From assembly GCA_001695595.3 (NCBI GenBank), contig MBPM02000017.1, positions 124,001 to 188,000 on the forward strand: a stretch of 64,000 nt of DNA, read 5' to 3'. Positions 56,501 through 64,000 of the stretch are shown here, one piece after another. The notes under the pieces were generated by a model. The model was not told where the DNA came from, did no database searches, and saw only the letters and a list, made by a program, of their open reading frames with translations. The DNA is from Plasmopara viticola (lineage: Eukaryota; Oomycota; Peronosporomycetes; Peronosporales; Peronosporaceae). The first letter of the stretch is position 1. The number at the start of each line of letters is the position of its first letter. Position numbers and translations under genes: made by a program.

Positions 56501-57872
56501 TTAAGCCCTATCGTATGTAAGGTTGCTCTAAGATTGAAGGTATAGGACAAGTTTCGATCGACGGTCAGAATTTTTCGCATTCTGGGAGCGGTTTTAATTA
56601 ATCCCTGGCTATCTGTCCAATAAATTGCGTATCACTCACGCTGGGTTCTCAGTAAATTGAATGAATAAAATCTCTTTTTGGCAATTGTTTCTTGTTTTAA
56701 ACAATTAATAGAACTACATAAAAATAATGAGAGAGTCATAGGCCTCACTTGAATTATATTATAAATTCGGAGAGAAATCATTAACTTCTCATATCACTTC
56801 ACTCACTCACACTGCCTTGGAATAGCGACAGTGGACGTTCATCAATGGGGAAAACTAAGTCCCGAAAAGGACCTGGCTTACTAGCCACCGACATCCCGAG
56901 TCAATGAATGAAGTCTAATACGATCATCAAAGTTAATGAGATTGTCTACGAGGAAAGTCAAGTAGAAAAGAAGGTACTATAGAAATGATCCTGTATAAGT
57001 ACGGTCTTGACTATAAGTACTACCTGTTGTCCCATTATATACTAGACGCGTACCCTCACGGACAGCAGTACACTACTTTTGTTTGCTCCGACCACCACTG
57101 CGAGACTTTGCGCTGACAGCTACTACGACTTAAAGTACTGTCATAGCTACAGATTCCACTGCTCACGGCAATCTCAGTACTCAAAATCAAGGCGGCCTGT
57201 ATAAGCGTCAACTGTGATGTGTCAGAGGCAAAAGAAATACGACAGGATTGTTTTTGACAAATTTGGTCGCTTGGTATTTCAAATGCGGAGTTACCAAATG
57301 CGTTTAAGCCCTATCGTATGTAAGGTTGCTCTAAGATTGAAGGTATAGGACAAGTTTCGATCGACGGTCAGAATTTTTCGCATTCTGGGAGCGGCTTTAA
57401 TTAATCCTGGCGATCTGTCCAATAAATTGCGTATCACTCACGCTGGATTCTCAGTAAATTGAATGAATATAAACTCTTTTGGCAATTGTTTCTTGTTTTA
57501 ACCAATTATTAGAGCCACATAAAACTGATGAGAGTCATAGGCCTCACTTAAAATTATATTATAAATTCGGAGAGAAATCATTAACTTCTCATATCACTTC
57601 ACTCACTCACACTGCCTTGGAATAGCGACAGTGGACGTTCATCAATGGGGAAAACTAAGTCCCGAAAAGGACCTGGCTTACTAGCCACCGACATCCCGAG
57701 TCAATGAATGAAGTCTAATACGATCATCGAAGTTAATGAGATTGTCTACGAGGAAAGTCAAGTAGAAAAGAAGGTACTATAGAAATGATCCTGTATAAGT
57801 ACGGTCTTGACTATAAGTACTACCTGTTGTCCCATTATATACTAGACACGTACCCTCACGGACAGCAGTACA
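53564..57872 (+). repeat. Diverged right edge of the satellite array (copies 68-73)
   Basis: Differences accumulate only here. Copy 68 (53564) has GATCTACGGTCATAT, GCGGCTTTAA and a shortened TTTTAACAATT. Copies 69-72 share CGTCAACTG for CGGCAACTG. Copies 69-71 share AATCCCTGG, AATAATGAGAGAG and CACTTGAATT. Copy 70 has AAGTTCAAAAAGG, CAGTAGACT and a shorter T run. Copies 72-73 share CCCGAAAAGG. Copy 72 also has CGATCTG, AATATAAAC and ATTAGAGCCAC. Lengths vary more (798, 802, 800, 803, 800). Terminal decay with nested shared mutations is expected at the margin of a homogenised array and argues that this junction is real rather than an assembly join. Confidence 0.9.
57567..57872 (+). repeat. Truncated last satellite monomer (306 bp)
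   Basis: The copy matches the monomer from its arbitrary start to GACAGCAGTACA, then diverges at 57873. A few matching bases (a TTTTTG stretch to 57881) may be residual similarity. It keeps the core allele GACACG although the preceding copies 66-72 have GACGCG. It also carries its own change, ATCATCGAAG for ATCATCAAAG. Confidence 0.9.
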
Positions 57873-57925
57873 TTGTTTTTGAGCTAATTGGCTGTAATTA
57901 AAATATTCCTAGTCATTCGACATTC
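57873..57925. other. 53-bp single-copy spacer between satellite and oxygenase gene
   Basis: AT-rich sequence with an in-frame TAA upstream of the gene, so the ATG at 57926 cannot be extended back into the satellite. It is the only unique DNA available upstream of the gene, so upstream control elements would have to lie in the repeat. Confidence 0.8.
57913..57925 (+). promoter_or_regulatory. Candidate oomycete-type initiator for the oxygenase gene
   Basis: TCATTCGACATTC directly precedes the ATG. It closely follows the core-promoter pattern described for oomycetes (TCATTYYNCAWTTT), with a G in one pyrimidine position and a C for a late T. If the A at 57915 is the start site, the 5' leader is about 11 nt. 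This is motif matching by eye, without expression evidence. Confidence 0.35.
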
Positions 57926-58795
57926 ATGAATCCCAAAGAATTGGCCCGTCGTGTTCATGTCGATGGCTTTGTAATGTTGCCGTATGCAAAGTACGGAGCC
58001 TCCTCTTTCATCGTACAGGAACTACGGACGCAAGTGCTCCGCCAGTATGCGGCATTTCTGACTAAAGCTGACGCGCAAAACCTAGACCTGACACTCCGAG
58101 AAAATGCCGAACGTCTTCCAGGCTTCTATGTCCGCGAGGGCGGTCGCATTGACATGCAATTATGCACTGTAACCATTACGACTCGATCATCAACGTCCTA
58201 CCCAGTGCAACCATTGCCTTTGATAGACATGGCGTTACTTAAGGACGTGGCCACACTTTGGCAGCCTGTATTAAAAGAACTCTTTGCATCTGACCGATTT
58301 TATCTTGAGTATATCGGTTGTGTAATGTCGCGACCCGGAGATAAAGTGCAAAATTGGCACTTAGATGGCGTCCACCGCAACAAAAACATTCACGAATCAG
58401 GTGTGCTTATTTTTAGTGAGAAAATATTAGATGCTGACTTTTAACTCGAGGGTGGCATATGTGCATTGATAGTGGATCGCCTCAATGTGTTCGTGCCACT
58501 AGTGACGATAAGTGACCAAATTGGAGGGACCGAGATGAAAGCAAGATCACACATCCACGACAATGGAGCTCGTGGTACAGATTTTGAAGGCTATCACGAT
58601 CTTCCCAGTGTAACAGCACATGTCCAAGCAGGAACTCCCATTATCATGGATTATCGCGTGTGGCATCGCGGTGTGGCCAATACAAGCACAAGCACAATCA
58701 GACCTATGCTTTACTTTAAGTACGCGAAGAAAGAGTTCATGTCTGTCCCGGTAAGTTTAGGAAAAAGAAAGAGAATCACTCCGATTAGAGTGTAG
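57926..58795 (+). CDS. Phytanoyl-CoA dioxygenase-like 2-oxoglutarate/Fe(II) oxygenase, two exons
   Basis: Predicted as exons 57926-58400 and 58473-58795, giving 265 residues. The double-stranded beta-helix signature is present. The iron-binding HxD is H145/D147 in NWHLDG. The distal histidine is H223 in DYRVWHRG. The 2-oxoglutarate-binding arginine is R235, 12 residues on, in IRPML. Between them lies LNVFVPLV (162-169) followed by GGTEM, typical of the PhyH-type superfamily, where it follows the HxD strand by about 15-20 residues. Such enzymes hydroxylate small molecules or acyl chains, coupled to 2-oxoglutarate decarboxylation. The substrate here cannot be inferred. There is no clear signal peptide, and the C terminus is basic (GKRKR). 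Unspliced, the frame meets TAA at 58442-58444. The second part, in the same frame, has only a TTG as nominal start, so one spliced gene is favoured over two. A pseudogene with one nonsense mutation is the alternative. The gene converges on RPAP1. Confidence 0.8.
58401..58472 (+). other. Predicted 72-bp intron in the oxygenase gene
   Basis: The donor is CAG|GTGTGC and the acceptor TTGATAG|TGG. The length keeps the frame and removes the in-frame TAA. GCTGAC (58433-58438) and TTTTAAC (58439-58445) are possible branch-point sequences. Splicing joins NIHES to VDRLNVFVPLV, the usual spacing in this family. An alternative donor GTGAGA at 58416 with the same acceptor would give a 57-bp intron and insert five extra residues net, also in frame. 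Confidence 0.65.
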
Positions 58796-58829
58796 ATAAA
58801 AGAAAATAGAGAGTTGCATTGTTGTTCAT
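58796..58829. other. 34-bp gap between convergent genes
   Basis: Only 34 bp separate the TAG of the oxygenase gene (58793-58795) from the TAG of RPAP1 (complement of 58830-58832). The gap contains ATAAAA-like sequence but no AATAAA on either strand. The 3' untranslated regions must therefore overlap each other's gene. Confidence 0.8.
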
Positions 58830-61800
58830 CTAGTGGCGAAGCAACGACACCGTGGCGTCAAACACTAGCAACTGATCCGAAGAAAAAGATGCTTGCGATC
58901 GGACTTTAGTCACGCGTTCGGGTCGAATGGCGTCGTGCATTTCACTTAATAGCGACTTGCTGGCAACATCGTAGCTCAGGAGGTGGCCCCAAATTGCTGG
59001 AGTGGCCTCCATCAAAAGCGTCTGAGCCAAATGTTGCCGTGCAACACTAAGCGTATCGCGATCGTTCTCGGCAAACATGTAGACAACAAGATGGTGAATT
59101 GCAATAGTGTACGCAAAATCTCCTCGTACAGGCGAGATTTGAGACTTGCACACGGCCTGTTGCATGAGTTGCAAGAGTTTGACATTCCCATTTTGAGTGC
59201 AACGTTTAAAAATCTCAGCTTTTGCCACTTGAAAAGGTGCAAGCGTGTGTAACAGATGCGACTCGAGCAGTTCTTTCCAAACAAAGTGGCGCACTTCGAA
59301 AGAAAATTCTTTCATCAATAGCAACGTCACACATTGTGCAAAGTGCAAATTGCCAAACGACGACGCTGTGTATTCGGCGAGAAGTTTCTCGACAAACGTC
59401 AAAAGTTGCCGTTCATCAGATGCAAATGAATTGGGTGTTTCGTCGAAAGACTCGCAAGTCTGATTTCGCTTGAGATTTCTCACAAGTCCAGTGCTCAGCA
59501 ATTTTTCGTCTGAGGTAGGGTGAAAAAGTGGCATGATTAATTTTGAAAGCAGCTGCTGCAGTGAAAAATTTACGTTGTCATCGAACAACACGTCGCTACC
59601 CGTAAAGAAGACGTGCAATAGATGAAAAAATTTGTCTTCTGGACTCAGCTTTGCAATCAAAGGCACTGTTGCCATTGAAGAAGCCAGTTGCTCTAACCCA
59701 AACACAAATCGACATGTGGCACTGACAATCAATTTCATTTCTTCGCTTTGAGGCGGAGTTGCGTCCGTGCAGTTGCCACTGCTGCTTTTGAACTCGATAC
59801 TTGACAGCGGTGATACCACCCAGAAATTTGGCAGGGGTAAATTACTGGCAGTATAGGTTTGTTCTTCTTGAGGAAGATGCAAATGACTTGAAATTTTGTG
59901 AACACCGGAAATGGGTGAAAATAGTTGCGTCGAATGGATCTCTTGTTCACGAGTGGCGTTTACGAGAGCCTGATATACGGGAAGTAACACGCGACTCATG
60001 CGTGTGGCATCTGCGTTATTACTAAAGACACCAAGAAGTTGCAGAAAAACCGGATGGAACAAGACACCAGCGAACAAGCGCGTTATCCAGTATTCACCTC
60101 CACTTTCAAGTCGTTGTATTAGGGTGAAAGCGTGGTCGTACATTGCCTGTACAAATGTTGCCTCAAATTGTACAGTGTCCAAATCTTCTACAAGAACAAC
60201 AAGTTCGCATGCTTGAATTAAAGAGATGTCCATATTGGCGGATGATGCAACAGCAACAGTTGCAGCAACAAGCAAGGGTTCCTTGACTTTATGCAAGAAC
60301 GTCCGCACATTGTGATCGCTCGTGTTTTTACACAAACAATCGTTGCGTATGATTCGCACGTACGACCGTAAGATTGCCACCAGTACCTCTCGCGACTCTA
60401 TCGTTTCGCTCAATCGTGGAAGTAATTTGAGCACTTCAGTGGACTGTACGAGCTCTAAAACTTGTACGAACGCAGCGGTATCCAGATCGTATTTTTCTGC
60501 GTGACAGCTGGCAGCCGAGAGAAATCTTAGCGTTGTCGCTAGAAGTAATAGTATCTGCAAATCACGTAATTCTGATGATTTTAGCAACAAAAGAAAACAG
60601 GCAATAGCTTCGTCTTTTGCAACATCGACGAAATAGTTTAATTGACTGAAATAATGTTGCGCTTCATGCATCGATTCCAGTGCACAGAAAGTTTCTAATG
60701 CAGCAAACAATGCCACTTTCCGTGCATTTGTGGCATGCTGCAACAATTTCAAAAAAATTGGGAATAAGTATGCAAAACAGTGGAAATCGAGTCCATACCC
60801 GAGAAGGATCCTCCAGATTCGAAGACTTTCAACTTGCAACCTTTCAAACAGCATACTAGTTTCTTCGTTTACGTCTCCAGTTGGAACTTCTTCCAAAGCC
60901 AAGAAACCTTTTGTACTTTGAATCAATCCATTTGTAAGAAGTTCCGATGCAACACTCCGTTGACCTTGACAAAGAACTCGCACAAGTTTCAATGTCTTTA
61001 AAGAAAGTTGTAGCGCTCGAACGTTTTCGGTCTGAAAAGTCAGTACTTGTTCGTTTTCAATGTACTTACGTTGCAAGAGTTGGAGCAGTCTCGAGTTCGA
61101 ACTGATCTTATGTGCAGCTCGTGGAGAGTGACGAGCTACTGCGATTAAAATGTCAATAATCTTTGCGGTAGCATCCTGATCTGGTAATTTAATCGATTCG
61201 AGAATGTAATGGACTCGTGAGCCTAAATCCATGTGAAGTAACGCTTGTACAGGATCCAAAACCGCCAAATCTTCGGCACTAATACTCGTTCCATCGTCAA
61301 CTTCAGTTGTGTCGATGTAAACGACCTTTTCCAATTCGTTCAAGCGACTTCTCGCTTGTTTTCCCATTTCATTCCGATGCACGTAAATTTTACTCGGAAA
61401 CACAATTAAACCATGCGCTAATTCTGTCAAACAGCAATTCTCATCGACTTCAATTGGTACAATGAACGCGTGAAGCGCAGAAACGCCTGCACTTAGTGCT
61501 GTATAGTTTTGATCATCCAGCACCATTCGTAGCGTTACTGCTATGTCACGTGGCAACACTCGCGGTGATACGCTACGACTTTCGAGGGTCTGCAGCTGTC
61601 GATTGTGCAAAATTTTTGTTACAATGCTTAAAGCCATGGCACGCTGACTAGCGACGGAGCTGCGTGCAAGATGCATCAGCTCTGGCAGCGTATATCCCGC
61701 ATCTTTCGGGTTTTTTCCATGGTGAAACAGTCCAGAATGCACTGGCAAATCGGCATCCGTGGCTTGCAGTGCCTTTCCATCGAGATCAAACCGTTCCAAA

Positions 61801-62579
61801 GACGGTTCTTCCACTGATCGCGCAACGCTCTCCGTAAATAATATCCTATTTTTCGGAGTAGACTGAGTCCAGTCCAATTTAGCGCGTTCCTCAGCAGATA
61901 GCAATCTTTCTTGTTCTTTAAGCTCTTCCTCCGTCTTCACAGCAGCCAGTTTCGTGATCAATCTCTCCTTCTGAAGCTGCTCCTTTTTCAAAATTGATTC
62001 TCCAATTGCCACTTTCGTCTTTCCAACCTCCTTTTTTACCTTCTCCTCCTTTTTCTTTATTCCTCTGTTCTTCAATTTCTCGACCACTTTTGGATCCAGC
62101 GACTTAAGTAGCTCCTGTTGAGCTTCTAAAATCTCCTGCGCACTCATTTCCTGTAATTTGGCTCGATTAGCTGCATCAATGTTTCTGCTTTCGAAGCTTA
62201 ATTGAATCTCTCTTTCTTCTTCTTTTTTCTTCTCTTGGGTCTTCATTTCACGACGTCTACGACCAAAGAGACTTTGACTGGGACCACGTCGGCTAACGAC
62301 AGGAAAACCAGTCGAGTTGACGTCAAACTTAAAGCTTTGCTGACTTTCAGATGCCACTTTACGCTCCACAACGCCCTTCAGCACCTGAACACCCTCTTCT
62401 GGAAGAGATCTAAAGACTTCATTAAGACTTGCAGGCGATGATTCGATGGGTACATGCCCACGATGCAGAACTTTAGCTGATGGTTGCTTTTTTTGGCTAA
62501 AAAACTGCTCTTGCTCGAGGAGAAGTTGCGCTAATTCAGCGTCCAAGTTGACGCCATTGACACTCGGTTGAGTATTCAT
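58830..62579 (-). CDS. RPAP1: RNA polymerase II-associated protein 1 (RPAP1) homologue
   Basis: RPAP1 binds RNA polymerase II and assists its assembly and nuclear import; the plant orthologue is MINIYO/IYO. The frame is continuous, with no intron: 1249 residues from the ATG at 62579. It opens three codons further up to 62588, but there only with TTG. Residues about 20-40 (LLEQEQFF...PSAKVLHRG) match the conserved N-terminal box. About 134-172 is the RPAP1_N region, with MSAQEILEAQQELL followed by LDPKVVEKL. About 262-328 is RPAP1_C, with RFDLDGKAL, HSGLFHHGK, AGYTLPEL and SQRAMALSIV. A basic patch (GRRRR, 106-110) and a Lys/Glu-rich coiled-coil stretch (111-235) lie between. The remaining ~900 residues are Leu-rich and look like HEAT/ARM-type helical repeats. 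It is somewhat shorter than the human protein (~1390). It appears intact, with no missing block, and is probably a single-copy housekeeping gene. Confidence 0.93.
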   Translation of the reverse strand: MNTQPSVNGVNLDAELAQLLLEQEQFFSQKKQPSAKVLHRGHVPIESSPASLNEVFRSLPEEGVQVLKGVVERKVASESQQSFKFDVNSTGFPVVSRRGPSQSLFGRRRREMKTQEKKKEEEREIQLSFESRNIDAANRAKLQEMSAQEILEAQQELLKSLDPKVVEKLKNRGIKKKEEKVKKEVGKTKVAIGESILKKEQLQKERLITKLAAVKTEEELKEQERLLSAEERAKLDWTQSTPKNRILFTESVARSVEEPSLERFDLDGKALQATDADLPVHSGLFHHGKNPKDAGYTLPELMHLARSSVASQRAMALSIVTKILHNRQLQTLESRSVSPRVLPRDIAVTLRMVLDDQNYTALSAGVSALHAFIVPIEVDENCCLTELAHGLIVFPSKIYVHRNEMGKQARSRLNELEKVVYIDTTEVDDGTSISAEDLAVLDPVQALLHMDLGSRVHYILESIKLPDQDATAKIIDILIAVARHSPRAAHKISSNSRLLQLLQRKYIENEQVLTFQTENVRALQLSLKTLKLVRVLCQGQRSVASELLTNGLIQSTKGFLALEEVPTGDVNEETSMLFERLQVESLRIWRILLGYGLDFHCFAYLFPIFLKLLQHATNARKVALFAALETFCALESMHEAQHYFSQLNYFVDVAKDEAIACFLLLLKSSELRDLQILLLLATTLRFLSAASCHAEKYDLDTAAFVQVLELVQSTEVLKLLPRLSETIESREVLVAILRSYVRIIRNDCLCKNTSDHNVRTFLHKVKEPLLVAATVAVASSANMDISLIQACELVVLVEDLDTVQFEATFVQAMYDHAFTLIQRLESGGEYWITRLFAGVLFHPVFLQLLGVFSNNADATRMSRVLLPVYQALVNATREQEIHSTQLFSPISGVHKISSHLHLPQEEQTYTASNLPLPNFWVVSPLSSIEFKSSSGNCTDATPPQSEEMKLIVSATCRFVFGLEQLASSMATVPLIAKLSPEDKFFHLLHVFFTGSDVLFDDNVNFSLQQLLSKLIMPLFHPTSDEKLLSTGLVRNLKRNQTCESFDETPNSFASDERQLLTFVEKLLAEYTASSFGNLHFAQCVTLLLMKEFSFEVRHFVWKELLESHLLHTLAPFQVAKAEIFKRCTQNGNVKLLQLMQQAVCKSQISPVRGDFAYTIAIHHLVVYMFAENDRDTLSVARQHLAQTLLMEATPAIWGHLLSYDVASKSLLSEMHDAIRPERVTKVRSQASFSSDQLLVFDATVSLLRH

Positions 62580-62586
62580 TTTGAGC

Positions 62587-62594
62587 AAAAATGA
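62587..62594 (-). promoter_or_regulatory. Candidate initiator upstream of RPAP1
   Basis: On the minus strand TCATTTTT lies 7 bp before the ATG at 62579 and fits the oomycete initiator pattern YCAYTYY. The implied leader is only about 13 nt. The motif is short and may be chance. Confidence 0.25.
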
Positions 62595-62778
62595 TTGGCG
62601 GAAAAATAAGAGAGATTCCCGAACTCTTCGTAGTATATCTTAAGTGTAGCATGTTGCTATTATGTCGCAATTGCTGAATTTAAATATGAGGCAAACCTGT
62701 CAGCTCTTCTAAGCATAAAGCGCACACCAGCAATTACGTTCTGCTATGGATGATCGTCACTTTTTTTTCCTTCTGAAA

Positions 62779-62790
62779 TCTAGATCTAGA
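62779..62790. repeat. 12-bp perfect palindrome TCTAGATCTAGA
   Basis: Perfect self-complementary sequence about 200 bp upstream of the RPAP1 start; the flanking bases do not extend it. It could be a binding site for a dimeric factor or chance. It occurs once in the intergenic region. Confidence 0.5.
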
Positions 62791-63710
62791 CATTTAAATA
62801 TTTGTGCTCAGAAGATCTAAACTCGTCGTTAGTTCTTTTTCGTCGGCCTTCAAACGATGGGATTCGCAATAATAACCATACTTTTAGGAGGTATACATTC
62901 CACCTGGGACCTCCAACAATGACTTCACGACAATGTGCCACTTGCATTGTCTCTAGCCGCCTTAGCATATCGGTACAGTGAGAAGTCACACATTAACCTC
63001 ACAGTTTATTCATCAGTAGATACCATAGGCAGAGCATGCAGTGGCTTTATTTTTGTAAGATTCTAAAATTGATGGCTTTTTAAATTTTATTTGCTTTTCA
63101 TTTTCCATGTAAGCGCATGTTGAATGCAGAGGCAGCGGCCAATACATAGCAAAATATTTAATATAAACTTTTCAGGAGCTGATACATATCTATTATGTAA
63201 AACTCTGCTTTTAGCAAGATGCAAATCCAGGTGAGATGTTGATCTCAAATTCTCACAATGCGTTTGTGGCCATTCATGGTTGAGCATCATGAAGGCATAG
63301 CCAATGGCAAAATACTGGCGTCCCACACCAATTGTAATGTATATATCGCCACGAAGAGCTCTTTGGTGCTTCGTCCATATGTACAATATGTAAAGATACT
63401 TGTGTTGTAAAGAAGAAATGGTTCTAACAACAGACTCGCTTCAACTTTTCTTTAATTCCTATGTGTACACCGCGTGAAAATGTATTAGATGCCGTTTTGT
63501 AGCAAGCGCTTTAAAGGAGCTTGCTCTAATAGCATGAGACGTCTACTTGGTGCCTTGGTGTTACTCTCAAGTCTGAAGGTATTTTGCGAAGCTGACCATT
63601 TTCCGCTGTTCTAGTGCGCTGGCTACGGGAAAACGAGATGAAACTTCAAGGGGTCCTCGCAAATTTTCAGTTTGCTGGCTTAGCATATAAGATTCGGGAT
63701 TTCCAGTGTG

Positions 63711-63726
63711 TAAAAGACGCCTTTTA
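63711..63726. repeat. Small perfect hairpin TAAAAG-ACGC-CTTTTA
   Basis: Six-base arms at 63711-63716 and 63721-63726 pair perfectly around a four-base loop. No neighbouring gene is supported, so it cannot be assigned as a terminator. Confidence 0.4.
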
Positions 63727-64000
63727 GCTAATTTTCGCGCATCACTAAAATAACGCGCTTTGAGCAAGAAAACTGAGCTTCGGTGACGCTAGGGCCAAAA
63801 ATGTAGTCGAAACAGCTCGATTTAAGCTTACGATACGGCCAGAATACATGTGGATAATTTTGGCGGGGTCCTGTTTAGTCCCTGTTACAAACATAGAGCA
63901 ATCCGCTCAGAGCACCGACCGCCTGTCAATGAAATATTGCTGTCACGCATTAGGTCCAGCAAACGCCGTCTGTCTGACCGAGCGCACTGGATATTTTGTT

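Larger units (their letters stand above)
1..57872 (+). repeat. Tandem satellite array, ~800-bp monomer, 72 complete copies plus a partial copy
   Basis: The same ~800-bp sequence recurs head to tail without interruption. Taking TCGGAGAGAAATC as the arbitrary unit start, copies begin at 1, 801, 1600, 2399, 3199, 3998, 4797, 5594 and so on to 56767, with a truncated copy from 57567. Lengths are mostly 799 or 800 bp. Copies with 801 carry two one-base insertions; the two 797-bp copies (4797 and 22387) each lack two bases. All copies share one orientation, with no inserted element, target-site duplication or spacer. Interior copies are otherwise nearly identical, which implies recent amplification or strong homogenisation by unequal exchange or gene conversion. 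The array is open at the left edge, so copy number is a minimum. The monomer does not resemble rDNA, 5S rRNA, tRNA or a spliceosomal RNA as far as I can judge by eye. A centromeric, subtelomeric or other heterochromatic location is possible but not shown. Confidence 0.99.
62595..64000. other. Intergenic region with no supported gene
   Basis: AT-rich sequence upstream of RPAP1, with poly-T and other homopolymer runs (for example 62761-62768). The longest open frames are 99, 67 and 66 codons on the minus strand (63087-63386, 62786-62989, 63567-63767). Their nominal first codons are TTG, GTG and TTG, and their translations match nothing I recognise. I see no satellite monomer, tRNA, rRNA or transposon terminus here. 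The first ~200 bp should hold the RPAP1 promoter. The region could contain a decayed mobile element or an unannotated non-coding RNA, but nothing supports either. Confidence 0.6.

Noticed and set aside
1..57872. 5S rRNA, tRNA or spliceosomal RNA tandem genes in the monomer
   Set aside because: I found no 5S control region, no paired T-arm B box (the GTTTCGATC sequence near 590 does not form one) and no U1/U2/U6 core sequence on reading the unit.
1..57872. CRISPR array
   Set aside because: The repeats are ~800 bp and contiguous, with no unique spacers, and the setting is eukaryotic.
1..57872. Tandem copies of an intact transposon
   Set aside because: There is no long open frame, no terminal repeats or target-site duplications between units, and no recognised transposase motif.
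58466..58795. Separate 109-codon gene downstream of the oxygenase fragment
   Set aside because: Its first codon is TTG, it is in the same frame as the upstream segment, and it carries the distal His/Arg half of the same oxygenase fold. One spliced gene explains both.
58983..62441. Many short open frames on both strands inside RPAP1
   Set aside because: They are antisense or out-of-frame shadows of a conserved 1249-residue coding region, with low-complexity or unrecognisable translations.
62580..62588. RPAP1 start at 62588
   Set aside because: The codon there is TTG; the first ATG of the frame is at 62579, so the protein should begin MNTQPSV.
62786..62989. 67-codon minus-strand open frame
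   Set aside because: It begins with GTG and has no recognisable motif.
63087..63386. 99-codon minus-strand open frame
   Set aside because: It begins with TTG, has no recognised motif and lies in AT-rich intergenic DNA; no start, promoter or homology supports it.
63567..63767. 66-codon minus-strand open frame containing KRRLL, considered as a possible RxLR-type effector fragment
   Set aside because: It has no ATG start, no signal peptide and no true RxLR motif, and is too short.

Overview
The window looks like nuclear DNA from a eukaryote with few introns, most plausibly an oomycete. It holds an intronless gene for the eukaryote-specific RNA polymerase II assembly factor RPAP1, a two-exon oxygenase gene with one small GT-AG intron, and short initiator-like motifs of the oomycete type (TCATT plus pyrimidines) just before both start codons. 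The coding regions look less GC-rich than is usual for Phytophthora, so a downy-mildew- or Albugo-like relative is possible. Placement rests on gene style only, because no marker gene is present.

Bases 1-57872, about 90% of the window, form one head-to-tail array of a roughly 800-bp monomer. I located 72 complete copies (797-803 bp, mostly 799 or 800) and a 306-bp truncated last copy. All copies lie on the same strand, and nothing is inserted between them. The array is still running at base 1, so its true size is unknown. Most interior copies are identical except at three variable sites: GCTGG/GCTGGG/GCTGGA, TTAAATTA/TTAAAATTA and GACACG/GACGCG. The last five complete copies (53564-57566) carry many extra changes, the classic pattern of a satellite edge that escapes homogenisation. 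No copy has a long open frame. However, each carries a same-strand chain of protein-like frames broken by stops and shifts, with TATA- and initiator-like sequence before it and two AATAAA motifs at its end. The monomer may therefore be a decayed or cryptic transcription unit.

The array stops about 53 bp before a 2-oxoglutarate/Fe(II) oxygenase gene of the phytanoyl-CoA dioxygenase type (57926-58795, +, predicted 265 residues after splicing). Its promoter must lie in or directly against the last satellite copy. This gene converges on RPAP1 (62579-58830, -, 1249 residues) with only 34 bp between the stop codons.

Bases 62595-64000 contain no gene I can support. There are only short open frames without ATG starts, a 12-bp palindrome and a small perfect hairpin. 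No tRNA, rRNA, snRNA, CRISPR array or intact transposon was recognised by eye. The genes show no functional link to each other. The main interest is the very large, highly uniform satellite and its sharp junction with single-copy genes.
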